Shown: one piece after another, positions 1-8,986 of the stretch | How positions within the stretch are numbered: the first letter of the stretch is position 1 | How the letters are laid out: each line of letters opens with the position of its first letter | NCBI GenBank assembly: GCA_003667245.1 | Contig: RCNN01000382.1 | Location: forward strand, 1-17,195 | Origin: Heterostelium multicystogenum | Taxonomy: Eukaryota > Evosea > Eumycetozoa > Acytosteliales > Acytosteliaceae | Length of the DNA: 17,195 nucleotides | Direction: 5' to 3' | Translations under genes and position numbers: made by a program | Notes under the pieces: generated by a model | Database searches by the model: none | Told to the model about the DNA's origin: nothing | Seen by the model: only the letters and a program-made list of their open reading frames with translations

Positions 1-1433
1 CTAACATCCGATATGAAGATTATAATTCTCAATGGAAAGACACAAGAAGATGTACATGAGCAAATTCGTGGTGCAATGGATGCTACTTCTCAGATAATAT
101 TCAAGATTTCCCACACAGTGGATTTTGCTTTAGTTGTCGAAGTAGTTGTCTTAACTATGCCTTGAAGGTGTTCTTAGAGACCCATTTCTTACACTTGCCA
201 GCAACTGTAAAGCCGTCATCTGTGTCGTACACTCCACTCCAAAAGGCTCAAGTAGTCGCAGTTATCCGTGATAACATTGCGTGCTGTTACCTATCGTTGC
301 GCATTGGGTGACGGTGCCAATGATGTCCGTATGATTCAAGCACGCCTCACATGGTGTGTTGGTATCTCTGGTAATGAAGGTATGGCAAGCTGTAATGCAT
401 CTGATTATTCCATTGCCCAATTCCGTTTCCTCTATAAATTGGTTGTCGTTCATGGTCGTTGGAATTACAAACGTAATAGTCGTTTGATGCTCTACTGTTT
501 CTACAAGAAACATGGTGTTTGCTAGACTCAGTTCTGGTTTGGTATTTTCAATCTCTTCTCGTTCAGACTCTTTTCGATTCACTCTCTATTGCAGTGTTCA
601 ACGTTATTTTCACAGGTCCCCAATTATTATATATGCCATTTCGATCAAGATGTTAGCGCCGCCAGCTCAATGAAGTACCACAACTTTACAAATCCGGACA
701 GAAAGACTCTGAGTTCAATCTCAAGATTCTCTGGATTTGGCTGTTCGAAGCTTGGATACATCTCTGTAGTTATCTTTATTTGGCCTACGCCATTTTCTCT
801 TCAGGTGGTACTCTCCTTTCCAACGGTCAAACTCTCGATTTCTGGTGTATGGGTCAAAGTATTTATTCTTGTCGTGCTCACAGTCAACTTGAAGTTGGCA
901 CTCGAAACTCGTTATTGGACATGGCTCACACATTTTCTCTATTTGGGGAAGTATTCTCATTTGGTTCCTATGGCAAGCAATTATTCGCAAGTATCAGAGC
1001 AGCTGGTTCTCCATCATCTGGTGAAGTCTACCAGATCGCATATCACACTTTCACTTTCTGCTCAATTCTGGCTGTCTTTGCTCTGTATTCCAGTTATCTG
1101 TTTACTCTTGGACAGTCTCTACAAGATCATCCAGAGAGACATTAGACCATATCCATTCCAGATCGTCCAAGAGATGAAAAGTTCAGAGGAAAGCCAGATC
1201 CAATGGTTTTCGCCGAGAAGGGACTTGGTCCAAATCCAACAGGTGCCATCGAAGAATTCAAGGTCGTCGATATGTCGAACAAAAAGAAGAAATCCAGAAT
1301 TCCTTTCTTCACATGGATCAAATCAAACAAAGTTTCAAAGAAAAACACTGGATATGCATTCTCTCATCCAGGTGAAAATCTAGGAAGTGAAGAAACGCTC
1401 AACACTTGTAGTATACTGTTAAAACATAAATAA
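1..1433 (+). CDS. P4-type phospholipid-transporting ATPase (flippase), C-terminal part, frame-broken
   Basis: Aminophospholipid flippases use ATP to move lipids to the cytosolic leaflet of plasma, Golgi and endosomal membranes. The P-domain hinge GDGANDV lies near 307-327, followed by MIQ, GISGNEGM and SDYSIAQFRFL, then the VHGRWNYKR segment before M5. Next come FYK/MVFA, TQFWFGIFNLFS, FDQDVSA, the last membrane helices (near 740-1110) and a basic tail with FAEKGLGPNPTGAIEEF. The 5' end lies outside the window, so the actuator, phosphorylation (DKTGT) and first membrane segments are missing. At least eight frame changes are needed: GG appears as G near 140 and 165, and FDSLSIAVFNVIFTG (about 567-612) is out of frame with its flanks. 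At 360-395, GMASCNA stands where the family has GMQAVNA, fitting one extra G balanced by one missing T. The stop is TAA at 1431. The family call is secure; the exact subfamily is not. Confidence 0.9.
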
Positions 1434-1439
1434 TCAAAC

Positions 1440-1464
1440 TTTTTTTCTTTTTTACCAAAAAAAA
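1440..1464. terminator. T-run/ACC/A-run element between convergent genes
   Basis: Seven T, C and six T (1440-1453) are followed by ACC and eight A (1457-1464). The near-symmetrical T/A tract lies 7 nt after the flippase stop and about 130 nt from the ACMSD stop on the other strand. A similar tract occurs at the other flanking convergent junction (4204-4232). It could help 3'-end formation in both directions; that role is inferred from position and composition only. Confidence 0.35.
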
Positions 1465-1519
1465 GAGGAGCAAAAGTGGAAACGAATCTAATAAAAACAC
1501 TATATAATATTTTAAAATA

Positions 1520-1531
1520 TTTATTTATTAA
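1520..1531 (-). promoter_or_regulatory. Candidate polyadenylation signals for ACMSD
   Basis: TTTATT on the + strand reads AATAAA on the - strand, about 70 nt beyond the ACMSD stop, in a very AT-rich stretch. AATAAA is the usual dictyostelid poly(A) signal, but it is frequent by chance at this base composition. Confidence 0.4.
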
Positions 1532-1595
1532 ATAGATAAATTTGAATACATTATGTCTTTAAATATTTCTCTTGGAATACCTAAGTAGTTACCGC

Positions 1596-2717
1596 CTACA
1601 GGAATCTGTCTTTGGTCAAACCTAAAAACTCCAATGCATTATCTCCTAACAATTTATTCTTTGTGTCATCACTAAAATCTTTAACTGATTGAATGAGCTC
1701 TCCTGGAACTTGCTCTCCAACTGTACATATGATTAATATTTCCATGATCAAGAACACAATGATGATATATGATTAATACTTACGTGGAATGGATAATCAG
1801 TTCCTAAACAAACTTTGGTTTCACCCATTAATTTGACTAAAAAATTTCAATGCTTCTTCGTCGTGTACCAAAGAATCGACCCAGAATCTACCAATGTAGT
1901 CTCTTGGGTTGATTGGGTTGTCAACAGCACATAGATCTGGTCTGCATTGAAACCATGCTCTATTCTACCAATTGTAAAAGGGAATGAACCACCACCATGT
2001 GCAAAGCATACTTTGAGCTTTGGTAACTTCTCAAAGATACCACTGAAAATCATTGAGCACATAGCCAAACAGGTTTCGGCTGGCATTCCAACAAGCCATG
2101 GCAGCCAGTATTTTGGCATACGATCTTTACCTATCATCTCCCCATGGATGAATGAAAATAGCAGCACCTAACTTCTCTGCTTCCTCGAAGAGTGGGAAGA
2201 ACTTTGGATCATCCAAGTTAACTCCATTGATATTGGTTCCAATCTGAATACCCGAAAGTCCGAGTTCTAGTTTGCATCTTCTCAACTCTTGAATTGATGC
2301 GGTCGATGTCTTGCATTGGCAATGTACCCAAACCAACGAAACGCTTTGGGTTTTCGCTGACAACTTGTGCAATGTGGTCATTGAGATACTGAGCAAGATC
2401 CAATGCATCGGCAGGCTTTGCCCAGTATGAAAACATGACTGGTACTGTTGAAAGTACCTGAATATCACATGCATCACGATCAGCTTCTTTAATTCTAACT
2501 TCTGGGTCCCAACAATTCGAGTCAATCTCTCTAAAGAACTTTCCGTCTATAACCATCTTTGCTTTGCACGGGCAGTGGTGATCCAAAGAGACCCATCCAC
2601 CGTAACCGTACTTCTGCTTTAAGTCGGGCCAGTTCTTTGGCAGAATATGTGTATGCAAATCGATCTTTAGAGGTCTGTCGACTCCACTCGAAACTATTAG
2701 TTGTAGTTGATGGTCAT
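1596..2717 (-). CDS. acmsd: 2-amino-3-carboxymuconate-6-semialdehyde decarboxylase (ACMSD)
   Basis: ACMSD is a zinc amidohydrolase that decarboxylates ACMS in the kynurenine pathway, diverting tryptophan carbon from quinolinate/NAD synthesis. The protein follows the human enzyme closely: HTHILPK (metal His pair, 2647-2655), WPDLKQKYGYGGW, NCWDPEVR, STVPVMFSYWAKP, RFVGLGTLPMQD, FIHPWG (metal His), KYWLPWLVGMPAET, CFAHGGGSFPF and GTDYPF (catalytic Asp codon 1796-1798). An intron at 1721-1783 (63 nt, GTAAGT...ACAG) splits a Leu codon. Frame breaks occur near 2310, near 2155, around 1925, at 1840-1846 (T6 where five fit) and beside the donor (CC where CCC restores PFPLGE). The C-terminus reads LGLTKDRFL, then TAG at 1596-1598. 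No ATG is in frame with HTH. The ATG at 2715-2717 works if one base is missing just after it, so the start is tentative. Confidence 0.93.
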
Positions 2718-2939
2718 TCTATACTATATATTGCTATTAATATCCAATGAATATCCTATAACTAGTTTATATTGTTTATATATGCAAAATTTTGAAATTT
2801 ATAATTAAAAACCCTTTGTGTTGGTGGAAATTTGCCTTTCTTTTTAATAATTTCAAAAATACACACAAATTTATTTGCATTTTTGAAAAAATGAATTTTA
2901 ATTATTTTAAATTAAATATAAAAATTTCTCAAAATTCAT

Positions 2940-2982
2940 GCGAGTGGGCTGCTGGCTGTTCGCTCACGCTACTCTCACTCGC
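2940..2982. repeat. GC-rich inverted repeat upstream of RPLP0
   Basis: GCGAGTG (2940-2946) is the exact reverse complement of CACTCGC (2976-2982), with a 29-nt GC-rich loop. The block sits abruptly inside DNA that is mostly A and T, about 200 nt before the RPLP0 start and 220 nt upstream of the divergent ACMSD gene. It could be a promoter element, a small structured RNA or a remnant of something else; no known motif was recognised. Confidence 0.4.
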
Positions 2983-3176
2983 TATATCAACCATTTCACT
3001 ATGATGTATCCTTTATCCGCTGTTTGATCTTGTATGTAATAATTGCACTTATTTATCTCAATCCTCATGTATCCTTGATATTAATTGATATCTCTTCTCT
3101 ACCTACCTCCTACCTACCAATCTACACTTATAGATTTCAACTTTAAATCGAAAGAACTTCACACACAGAAACAAAG

Positions 3177-4099
3177 ATGTCTGGAGGAGGAAACAAGAGA
3201 AAGAGTACCTTCATTGAGAAGGCCACCAAGCTTTTCACCACTTACGATAAGATGATCGTTGCTCATGCCGATTTCGTCGGTTCCCACCAATTGCAAAAGA
3301 TCCGTATTGCTCTCCGTGGTAAGGGTGGTGTTCTTATGGGTAAGAAGACTATGATCCGTAAGGTCGTCCGTGACTTGTTGGAGACCAAGCCAGAGTTGGA
3401 AGCTTTGCTCCCACACTTGAAGTCCAACACTGCTGTCATCTTCGCCAAGGACTCCTTGACTGAAATCAAGAACATCGTCAAGAACCAACGTGTTGGTGCC
3501 CCAGCTAAGGTCGTGTCTTCGCCCCAGTTGATGTCATTGTCCCAGCCGGTCCAACCGGTTTGGAGCCAACCCAAACCTCTTTCCTCCAAGATCTCAAGAT
3601 TGCCACCAAGATTAACAAGGGTCAAATTGATATCGAAAAGGAAGTCCACTTGATCAAGGTTGGTCAAAAGGTCGGTGCTTCTGAAGCCACCCTCCTCCAA
3701 AAGTTGAACATTAAGCCATTCACCTACGGTTTGGAGATGAAGATTGTCTACGACCAAGGTGCTTGCTATTCACCATCCATCACTGAAGAGGATTTGATTG
3801 CCAAGTTCAAGACTGGTGTTGCCAACATTGCCGCCATCTCCTTGGAAATCGGTTACCCAACCGTTGCCTCCATCCCACACAGCTTGTTGAACGCTTACAA
3901 GAATCTTTTGGCCATCTCCTTGGAGACCGAATATTCTTTCCCAGCTGCCGACAAGTTCAAGGCTGCCCTCTCTGCTGCTCCAGTCGCCGCCGCTGCCCCA
4001 GTTGCTGCCGCCACCTCTGCTGCTCCAGCTGCTGCTGCCAAGAAGGAAGAGCCAGAAGAAGCCTCCGACGAAGATATGGGTATGGGTCTCTTCGATTAA
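3177..4099 (+). CDS. rplp0: 60S acidic ribosomal protein P0
   Basis: P0 forms the base of the ribosomal stalk, binding the 28S rRNA GTPase centre through its L10-like domain and P1/P2 dimers through its C-terminal part. The N-terminus [20 protein letters not shown] leads into the L10 domain ([28 protein letters not shown]). After one frame break come [17 protein letters not shown], the [11 protein letters not shown] and PTVASIPHS blocks, an Ala/Pro hinge and the acidic tail [14 protein letters not shown] shared by P0/P1/P2. The break is at about 3513: GCTAAGGTCGTG lacks one G that would give AKVGVFAPVDV. With that base the product is about 307 residues, normal for P0. Codon use favours C-ending codons, typical of a highly expressed gene. 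The start has an A-rich context (ACAAAG before ATG). An essential gene with one missing G is best explained as a sequencing error. Confidence 0.97.
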
Positions 4100-4132
4100 G
4101 CATGATCTTTGCTCTGTGAACCCTATTTTAGA

Positions 4133-4138
4133 AATAAA
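4133..4138 (+). promoter_or_regulatory. Polyadenylation signal of RPLP0
   Basis: AATAAA lies 33 nt after the RPLP0 stop; further AATAAA copies follow near 4182. The position is typical for a 3' UTR poly(A) signal. Confidence 0.5.
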
Positions 4139-4203
4139 ATATAAAGCAGATCTACCTATTATGTATGCCAAACGATACATATAAATAAAAACAATGACAT
4201 CAC

Positions 4204-4232
4204 TTTTTTTTTTTTTTTAACCAAAAAAAAAA
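4204..4232. terminator. T15-AACC-A10 element between convergent genes
   Basis: Fifteen T, then AACC, then ten A form a near-perfect T/A inverted repeat in the 200-nt spacer between the convergent RPLP0 and fucosidase genes. It matches the layout at 1440-1464 (T-run, A, CC, A-run). A bidirectional 3'-end function is inferred, not shown. Confidence 0.35.
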
Positions 4233-4301
4233 CTATTGACCATCAAAAACTTAGGCTGCTCTTTTATTTGTCGTTTTTTTAAGATCTTAAACCTCACATA
4301 T

Positions 4302-5946
4302 TTATTTAACATTTTCTAGTTTAAAAGTATAGACACCATGTGGTGGATATTGAGTTGGAGTGAGGAATGGAAGTTTGATGGTAAGTCCACTCGATCCAGA
4401 GGCCGAAGAGTATTCAAGTGGTTGATCATAACCCAGTAATGTTACAACAGTTGACTTAGAGGTAATGGGTGCGCTGAGATAAAGAGTGCTGTCCTCATTC
4501 CAATTATAGGAGAATGCATATACTGCACCTGTATCCAAATTGGTCGTGTACCAAATATCTTCGGCAATTGTGTCATTTTGTACTCTCCAGAAAGTAGTAT
4601 TGTAGATTCCCTCACCATTTATATTCAACCATTCACCAATTTCGATCAACCTCTCTTGCATGATCATTGGAATGATTCCATCACTTGTCTGAGAGATGAG
4701 ATATTGTCAGAAAATTGGAGTGATTCTTTAAATAGTATTCAGTACTTACAGGACCAACATCCAATAACAGGTTTCCACCACAACTTACAGTGGAAACCAA
4801 AGTTTGGAGCAGAGTTGTCGTATTTTGATACTCAGAAAGTGGTTCATTTGGTTGTATCCCCAGCTGGTTCCAATAGTGTAGCAATTCTCCCATTTTCTTT
4901 TGATAAGGTATCCAGGATTGAATCTGTCACTTGGTGTAATGAATCCTCCATTTACACCATCGCAATCTAATCCCCAACGATCGTTTGACGACAACTGTGT
5001 CTTTGACTGTAGAGTTGTTGTAGAGCCAAGCAAGGAACTCTGCAGATTGCCAGTATGTACTGTTTTCTCCTTCGTCACCATCAGCCCAAACAATTTCAGG
5101 TTCATAGGTATTAACAATATCGTAGAGTTGTGGCATCAAGATATTGGTTACATAGGTGTTGGTTTTGGAGGGCTTCCAGAAGTTGACATCAGCATTATAT
5201 AGAGGGTTGTAAAACTCAAATAGTGAGTGATAGAGTCCCATATGAAGACCAGCATTCTTTACAGATTTTGTCAGCATTCCTACGATATCTTTTCCTGGAC
5301 CAATATCAACAGAGTTCCATCCCCATGATTGTGCTGATGGCCACATAGTAAAACCTTCATGATGTTTACTTGTGAATACTACATATTTTGCACCTGATTG
5401 TACAAAGAGATCGGCCCATTGATCTGGATCAAAAGAGGGCTTGCCTTAAACATTGGAGCAAATTCTTGATAAGTAAAAATTAGGTCCAAAGGTTCTATTA
5501 TGATATTCTGAGGTAGCACCACCGTCTGTTTGTGCACCATGATACAAAGTCCACCAATACCATTCAGCAGATGGCCATACCTAAAATTAATATAGATTCA
5601 TTAGATTCACTAGAGAATTAAATTCATGACATCAAGACCTACGGGAACAGCGAAAGCAGGTACAGAATAGACACCCCTATGTTCAGAAAAGTTAATTGAT
5701 CAATTTCATCATGTTAATCCAGGAATACATACCAATGAATAAAATACCAAAATTTAGATTGGTCATACTTATAAATTCAAAAATTAGTGATTTGATTAAA
5801 CATTAGACTACTACTATACTTACCCATTTTGGTAATGGTCTTGAGTTTATACTTGGCCAATTTGGTTGATATTGACCTTCGGTAATCGATATATTTAATA
5901 AAGATATAGATACAATGAAAAAAGAAATAAAGATAGATTTTATCAT
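4302..5946 (-). CDS. Secreted/lysosomal alpha-L-fucosidase (GH29)
   Basis: GH29 enzymes hydrolyse alpha-L-fucose from glycoconjugates in lysosomes or outside the cell. A hydrophobic signal peptide (MIKSIFISFFIVSISLL) is followed by PLPKWYDQSKF, HWGVYSVPAF, EWYWW, the KHHEGFTMWPS active-site block, NSVDIGP, GLYHSLFEFYNPLY, the nucleophile motif EIVWADGD (Asp equivalent to the WSDG Asp), NDRWG, SCGGNLLLDVGP, EWLNINGEGIYNT and a beta-sandwich tail. Four introns carry GT-AG ends: 5768-5823, 5677-5732, 5581-5642 and 4689-4749 (56-62 nt). Single-base breaks are seen near 5485 (T5 where four fit), near 5435, at VVVNDRWG near 4975 (AAA for AA) and near 4860 (CC for CCC). In the second exon KFWYFIHW replaces the usual KFGIFIHW, consistent with paired +1/-1 T errors. 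The stop is TAA at 4302-4304. The gene is tandem with the Snf12 gene behind it. Confidence 0.94.
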
Positions 5947-6379
5947 TTCTATTCTATTTAGAGTTTAATTGTTTATTTGGGTAACTGAATTTTGAATCCT
6001 ATATATATAAATGGGTGGAACTGTTGGGTGTGTGTGTGATTCCATTTAAAATGATTTGATTTAAATTTTTAAACAGTTGGATATTTTTTACTCCATTACA
6101 ACCCCTAACTACTCCTCCTCCTCCTCCGAATAAAATTTCCTAATAATCATATTTGATTTGGGGGTATTCAGAATCTGGTGACCTAAAGAGACATGCCAAA
6201 GTGATTAACAGGTTTGTTTTATTATTGTTGTCGAATTTGTTCAAATAGATTAATGTATTTTACTATAGTAATAGGTGTCAACTTTTTTGTTGGGAATGTT
6301 TCATAGGTTTATGTTATGTTATGTTGTATTAGGATCAATCTTTGTTAACTACTTGAGTCGGTTTGTGGTGTGGATGGAA
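5947..6379. other. Intergenic region between fucosidase and Snf12 genes
   Basis: About 430 nt holding the fucosidase promoter and the Snf12 3' flank. It contains a TATATATATA stretch near 6000-6008 suitable as a TATA region for the leftward fucosidase gene, a TG-rich run near 6030, and a (TCC)n pyrimidine tract at about 6111-6127. No further gene was recognised. Confidence 0.5.
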
Positions 6380-7804
6380 CTACAGTTTGAGGGGTTGGAG
6401 TTGGTGTTGATTGCTTGGAGAGGAATTTTGGACGGTGTCCTCCATCATTGGTTGATAGTAGAATGACGAGTGACGTTCCTCCTCGAATCCGGTCGAGGCA
6501 TCGATTTTGAAATTTGGTAGTCTTTAATCTGTTGGTGTACAAATTCGGCGAGGAATCCTTGTGGATCCTCAGAGAGTTTCTCCATGAAACCATGTTTACG
6601 TTTGTGATTGTGGATCTTAACAATGTTTTGGTTGATTTCCTCATCTAGCGATTGAATCTCCTTTCTTGGGAGTGGTGCTTGTTGTGCATAGGCTTGATCG
6701 TCAACTTCCACCTGAATGTCGTATGCCTGTTCAAAGTCACGTGGATCACCTGACAATCTGAGTTGGTAATTAAACTCCAATGGATCCGATGGTCCTAAAT
6801 GTTCTCTAAGCAGCTGAGGTATTTGATTGAATTGTAATACATCTTGATTGAAAATCTAATCCAAATAGCAATATTAGACTCCGCGCGGATCTTTGTTGAG
6901 ATTATTTATAGGTTAGTTGGGTATACATACATTCTTTAATGCTTCGTCACATATGATCTTCTTGCTCTCAATGTCTAAAAGTTTGTTTATCTTTATATAG
7001 TGCCAAAGTGCAGCGATGATCTTTGGTTTGTGTCGGTGTGTATGTTTAGGAGATGCGAGAGTGGACCAACAACCTTGCTTTTCTGTGGTTGGTGATCCAA
7101 GTGCATCAAAATTCTTTATGTCTAATTTCCTGATTGCCATTTCTTTTAATTTCAAATCCGTCTGTTTTCTGTGAATGTCTGTGACTTGTCCCATTCGCAG
7201 CTGTCACGATGTCCTATCTGTACGAATATCTTTTTGAAGAAAGTCGAGAATCTACGTCTTGGTTGCTTTGGTGTTGTTGATGATGAGGATGAGGATGATT
7301 TGCTGCTAGAGGTAGTGGAGGGGTTGCTGACGTTGGTGAGAGAGAACGGGTCCTCCAAGAGTCGACCTTCAATACGAAGTGTCCACGAAGGCTTCTCTGT
7401 CACAGACATCATCGCCTTGTTGTCGAGGTGTAATATGCCGACTGACATGCATAGGTGTTGTATATCGAGAGTCTGAGTGTACGGTACTGTTTGTTGGAGC
7501 GTGATTTCTGTGCCTCCTGCATGTCTATCAGACGCTTGGTGATGGCACTGTCGATCTTCTTCTCAAAAACTCAAGCAGCTGTGTGAAGAGCAAGCATTCT
7601 GGGGCGAAACGCACAAGCTGTTCAACAGGAAGTGTCTGTGAAGTTGGTAGTTGTTGACAGCCATTTGGGTTGATCACTGATCCCGATGCATTTGTACCAG
7701 CACTTGACTTTGCATCTTTCTGCGATTGCTGAGCGGAAGACGATGATGAAGAGGAGCTAGTCTTTTTGCTTCTTCTTTTCCTTCTTATCGCTTTTCTTTG
7801 ACAT
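6380..7804 (-). CDS. snf12: SWI/SNF complex subunit Snf12/SMARCD (BAF60) with SWIB domain
   Basis: BAF60/Rsc6/Snf12 proteins are core subunits of SWI/SNF chromatin remodellers and link the ATPase to transcription factors. A lysine-rich start (MSKKSDKKEKKKQKD, ATG at 7802-7804) leads into a Ser-rich linker, then FTQLLEF, KRLIDMQEA, WTLRIEGRLLED, a Ser/Thr linker, FSTFFKKIFVQIG, TETDGFEIKR, LMHLDHQPQ, NIHTDTKPKIIAALWHYIK (SWIB core), FNQIPQLLREHLGP, YDIQVEVDD, IQSLDEEINQNI and EDPQGFLAEFVHQQ. Each block parallels human SMARCD in order. An intron lies at 6856-6930. Frame breaks fall near 7755, 7565, 7165, 7125, 7045 and 6520. After the last, EEERHSSFYYQPMMEDTV matches the SMARCD C-terminal EEERRAEFYFQPW block, so the protein continues past the TGA at 6445-6447. 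The stop is TAG at 6380, or 6345 if another base is off. Confidence 0.92.
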
Positions 7805-7863
7805 TATTCAGCTTATCTCTCTCTCAAGTTGCTTTTGATCTGATCTATGCTATGGTTTTTGCT

Positions 7864-7879
7864 AGTCTATAAATAGACT
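7864..7879. promoter_or_regulatory. Palindromic TATA-like element upstream of Snf12
   Basis: AGTCTAT-AA-ATAGACT is a perfect inverted repeat around a TATAAAT core. It lies about 60 nt upstream of the Snf12 start and could be its TATA region; the flanking palindrome is unusual. Confidence 0.35.
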
Positions 7880-7901
7880 TGGTTCGTATAATATTATAGT
7901 T

Positions 7902-7926
7902 GGTAGATTATAATTAATAATCTATC
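7902..7926. repeat. AT-rich inverted repeat
   Basis: GGTAGATTAT (7902-7911) pairs with ATAATCTATC (7917-7926) with one mismatch and a 5-nt loop. It lies next to the palindromic TATA element. Function unknown. Confidence 0.35.
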
Positions 7927-8957
7927 AAAGATCAACTTTAATTCCAACTTTTAATAATGATAAAATAAAAAACAAGTGTGGGTTTATTTCAAATTTAAAT
8001 TTTGAAAAAATAAAAAAATAACCGTTAAAACTCAAATTAAATTAAGTATTATGCATTGACTGAAGTAAGGGAAGGAGAATGCATCAAAAATATATCAATG
8101 ATTAGACTGCATTCTTCTTTAAGATTGGCATCTCTGAAATAGGTCTATTTGAACTTTTCTGACTCATCCTTTATATCTATAAGTTTATCAAAGTATCTAA
8201 AGTTAAAGATTTTGCAATTGGAAACGTTGAGATCATCATGAATACACATATACAACTATTCAAAATAAATGATAAGTGTTTTTGTTTGGTTTATTATCAT
8301 TATTAAATGTTGTTTTTAAATAATACTAGGCTCAGACTCAGAGTCAGAGGTTCTGATGATTTATTTGAATCATCTTCAAATTAGTGTTTACAACTTAAAC
8401 TTTGACCAATCAAATTGGACTGAATAATTTTTAAATTAATTGGACATGGATTTTTGGTTTTAACTAAAAAATAAACCGTTAAGTCTAACCAAATTTAAAT
8501 TGAAGTGTTCTACAGTATTGAAGTTGAAACAACATAGAATTAAGTTGAAGTTGTTGTTGTTCATACTAAAGAGATCAATCTAAAACATTGTAAAAATAAA
8601 ACTAAACTCAAAATAAACAAACCAATGAAAACGTTGGCACCTATTAGTTTTTAAACTTCAAACTTCTATCAAAAATAAGTCTTTGCCCCACTTTGAGGAC
8701 GTGGTACAGGAGCTTCACATAATTTTGGGAATTTACATGGACAAATGTAAACCACCTTTTTTTCCCCCACTTTTTGTAGTCTTATATACAAAGATTATGA
8801 ATATTTATTCTAAACATTAAATGATCCCAAAACAACAACAACACACACACATAAAACAAACACAACATATATTTAACTTTGCTTCTATCAATTAATTAAA
8901 TAGGCATCTTACAAGTAAATATTGGTTACTAAAAGTAATCAAGTGTAGTAGCTATTG

Positions 8958-8986
8958 CTTTTGTTGTTGTTGTTGTTGTTGTTGTT
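8958..8986. repeat. (TTG)n microsatellite
   Basis: About nine TTG/TGT units in non-coding DNA. In dictyostelids CAA/TTG repeats are common both in genes (poly-Gln/Asn) and promoters; no open frame surrounds this one. Confidence 0.7.

Noticed and set aside
2656..2658. TTG start codon for ACMSD
   Set aside because: Non-ATG starts are not expected in dictyostelid nuclear genes, and it would remove the conserved KIDL residues before HTH.
2792..3004. 70-residue reading frame upstream of RPLP0
   Set aside because: Mostly AAA/TTT codons from AT-rich DNA plus the GC-rich inverted repeat; no family motif.
3500..3560. Programmed +1/-1 ribosomal frameshift in RPLP0
   Set aside because: No slippery sequence or downstream structure is evident, P0 is not known to need one, and the same kind of break occurs in almost every gene here.
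3263..3757. 164-residue frame opposite RPLP0 (and similar frames opposite other genes)
   Set aside because: Mirror image of a highly biased coding strand; no independent motifs.
8328..8360. GACTCAGAGTC-like palindrome
   Set aside because: Short and imperfect, with no partner copy; likely chance.
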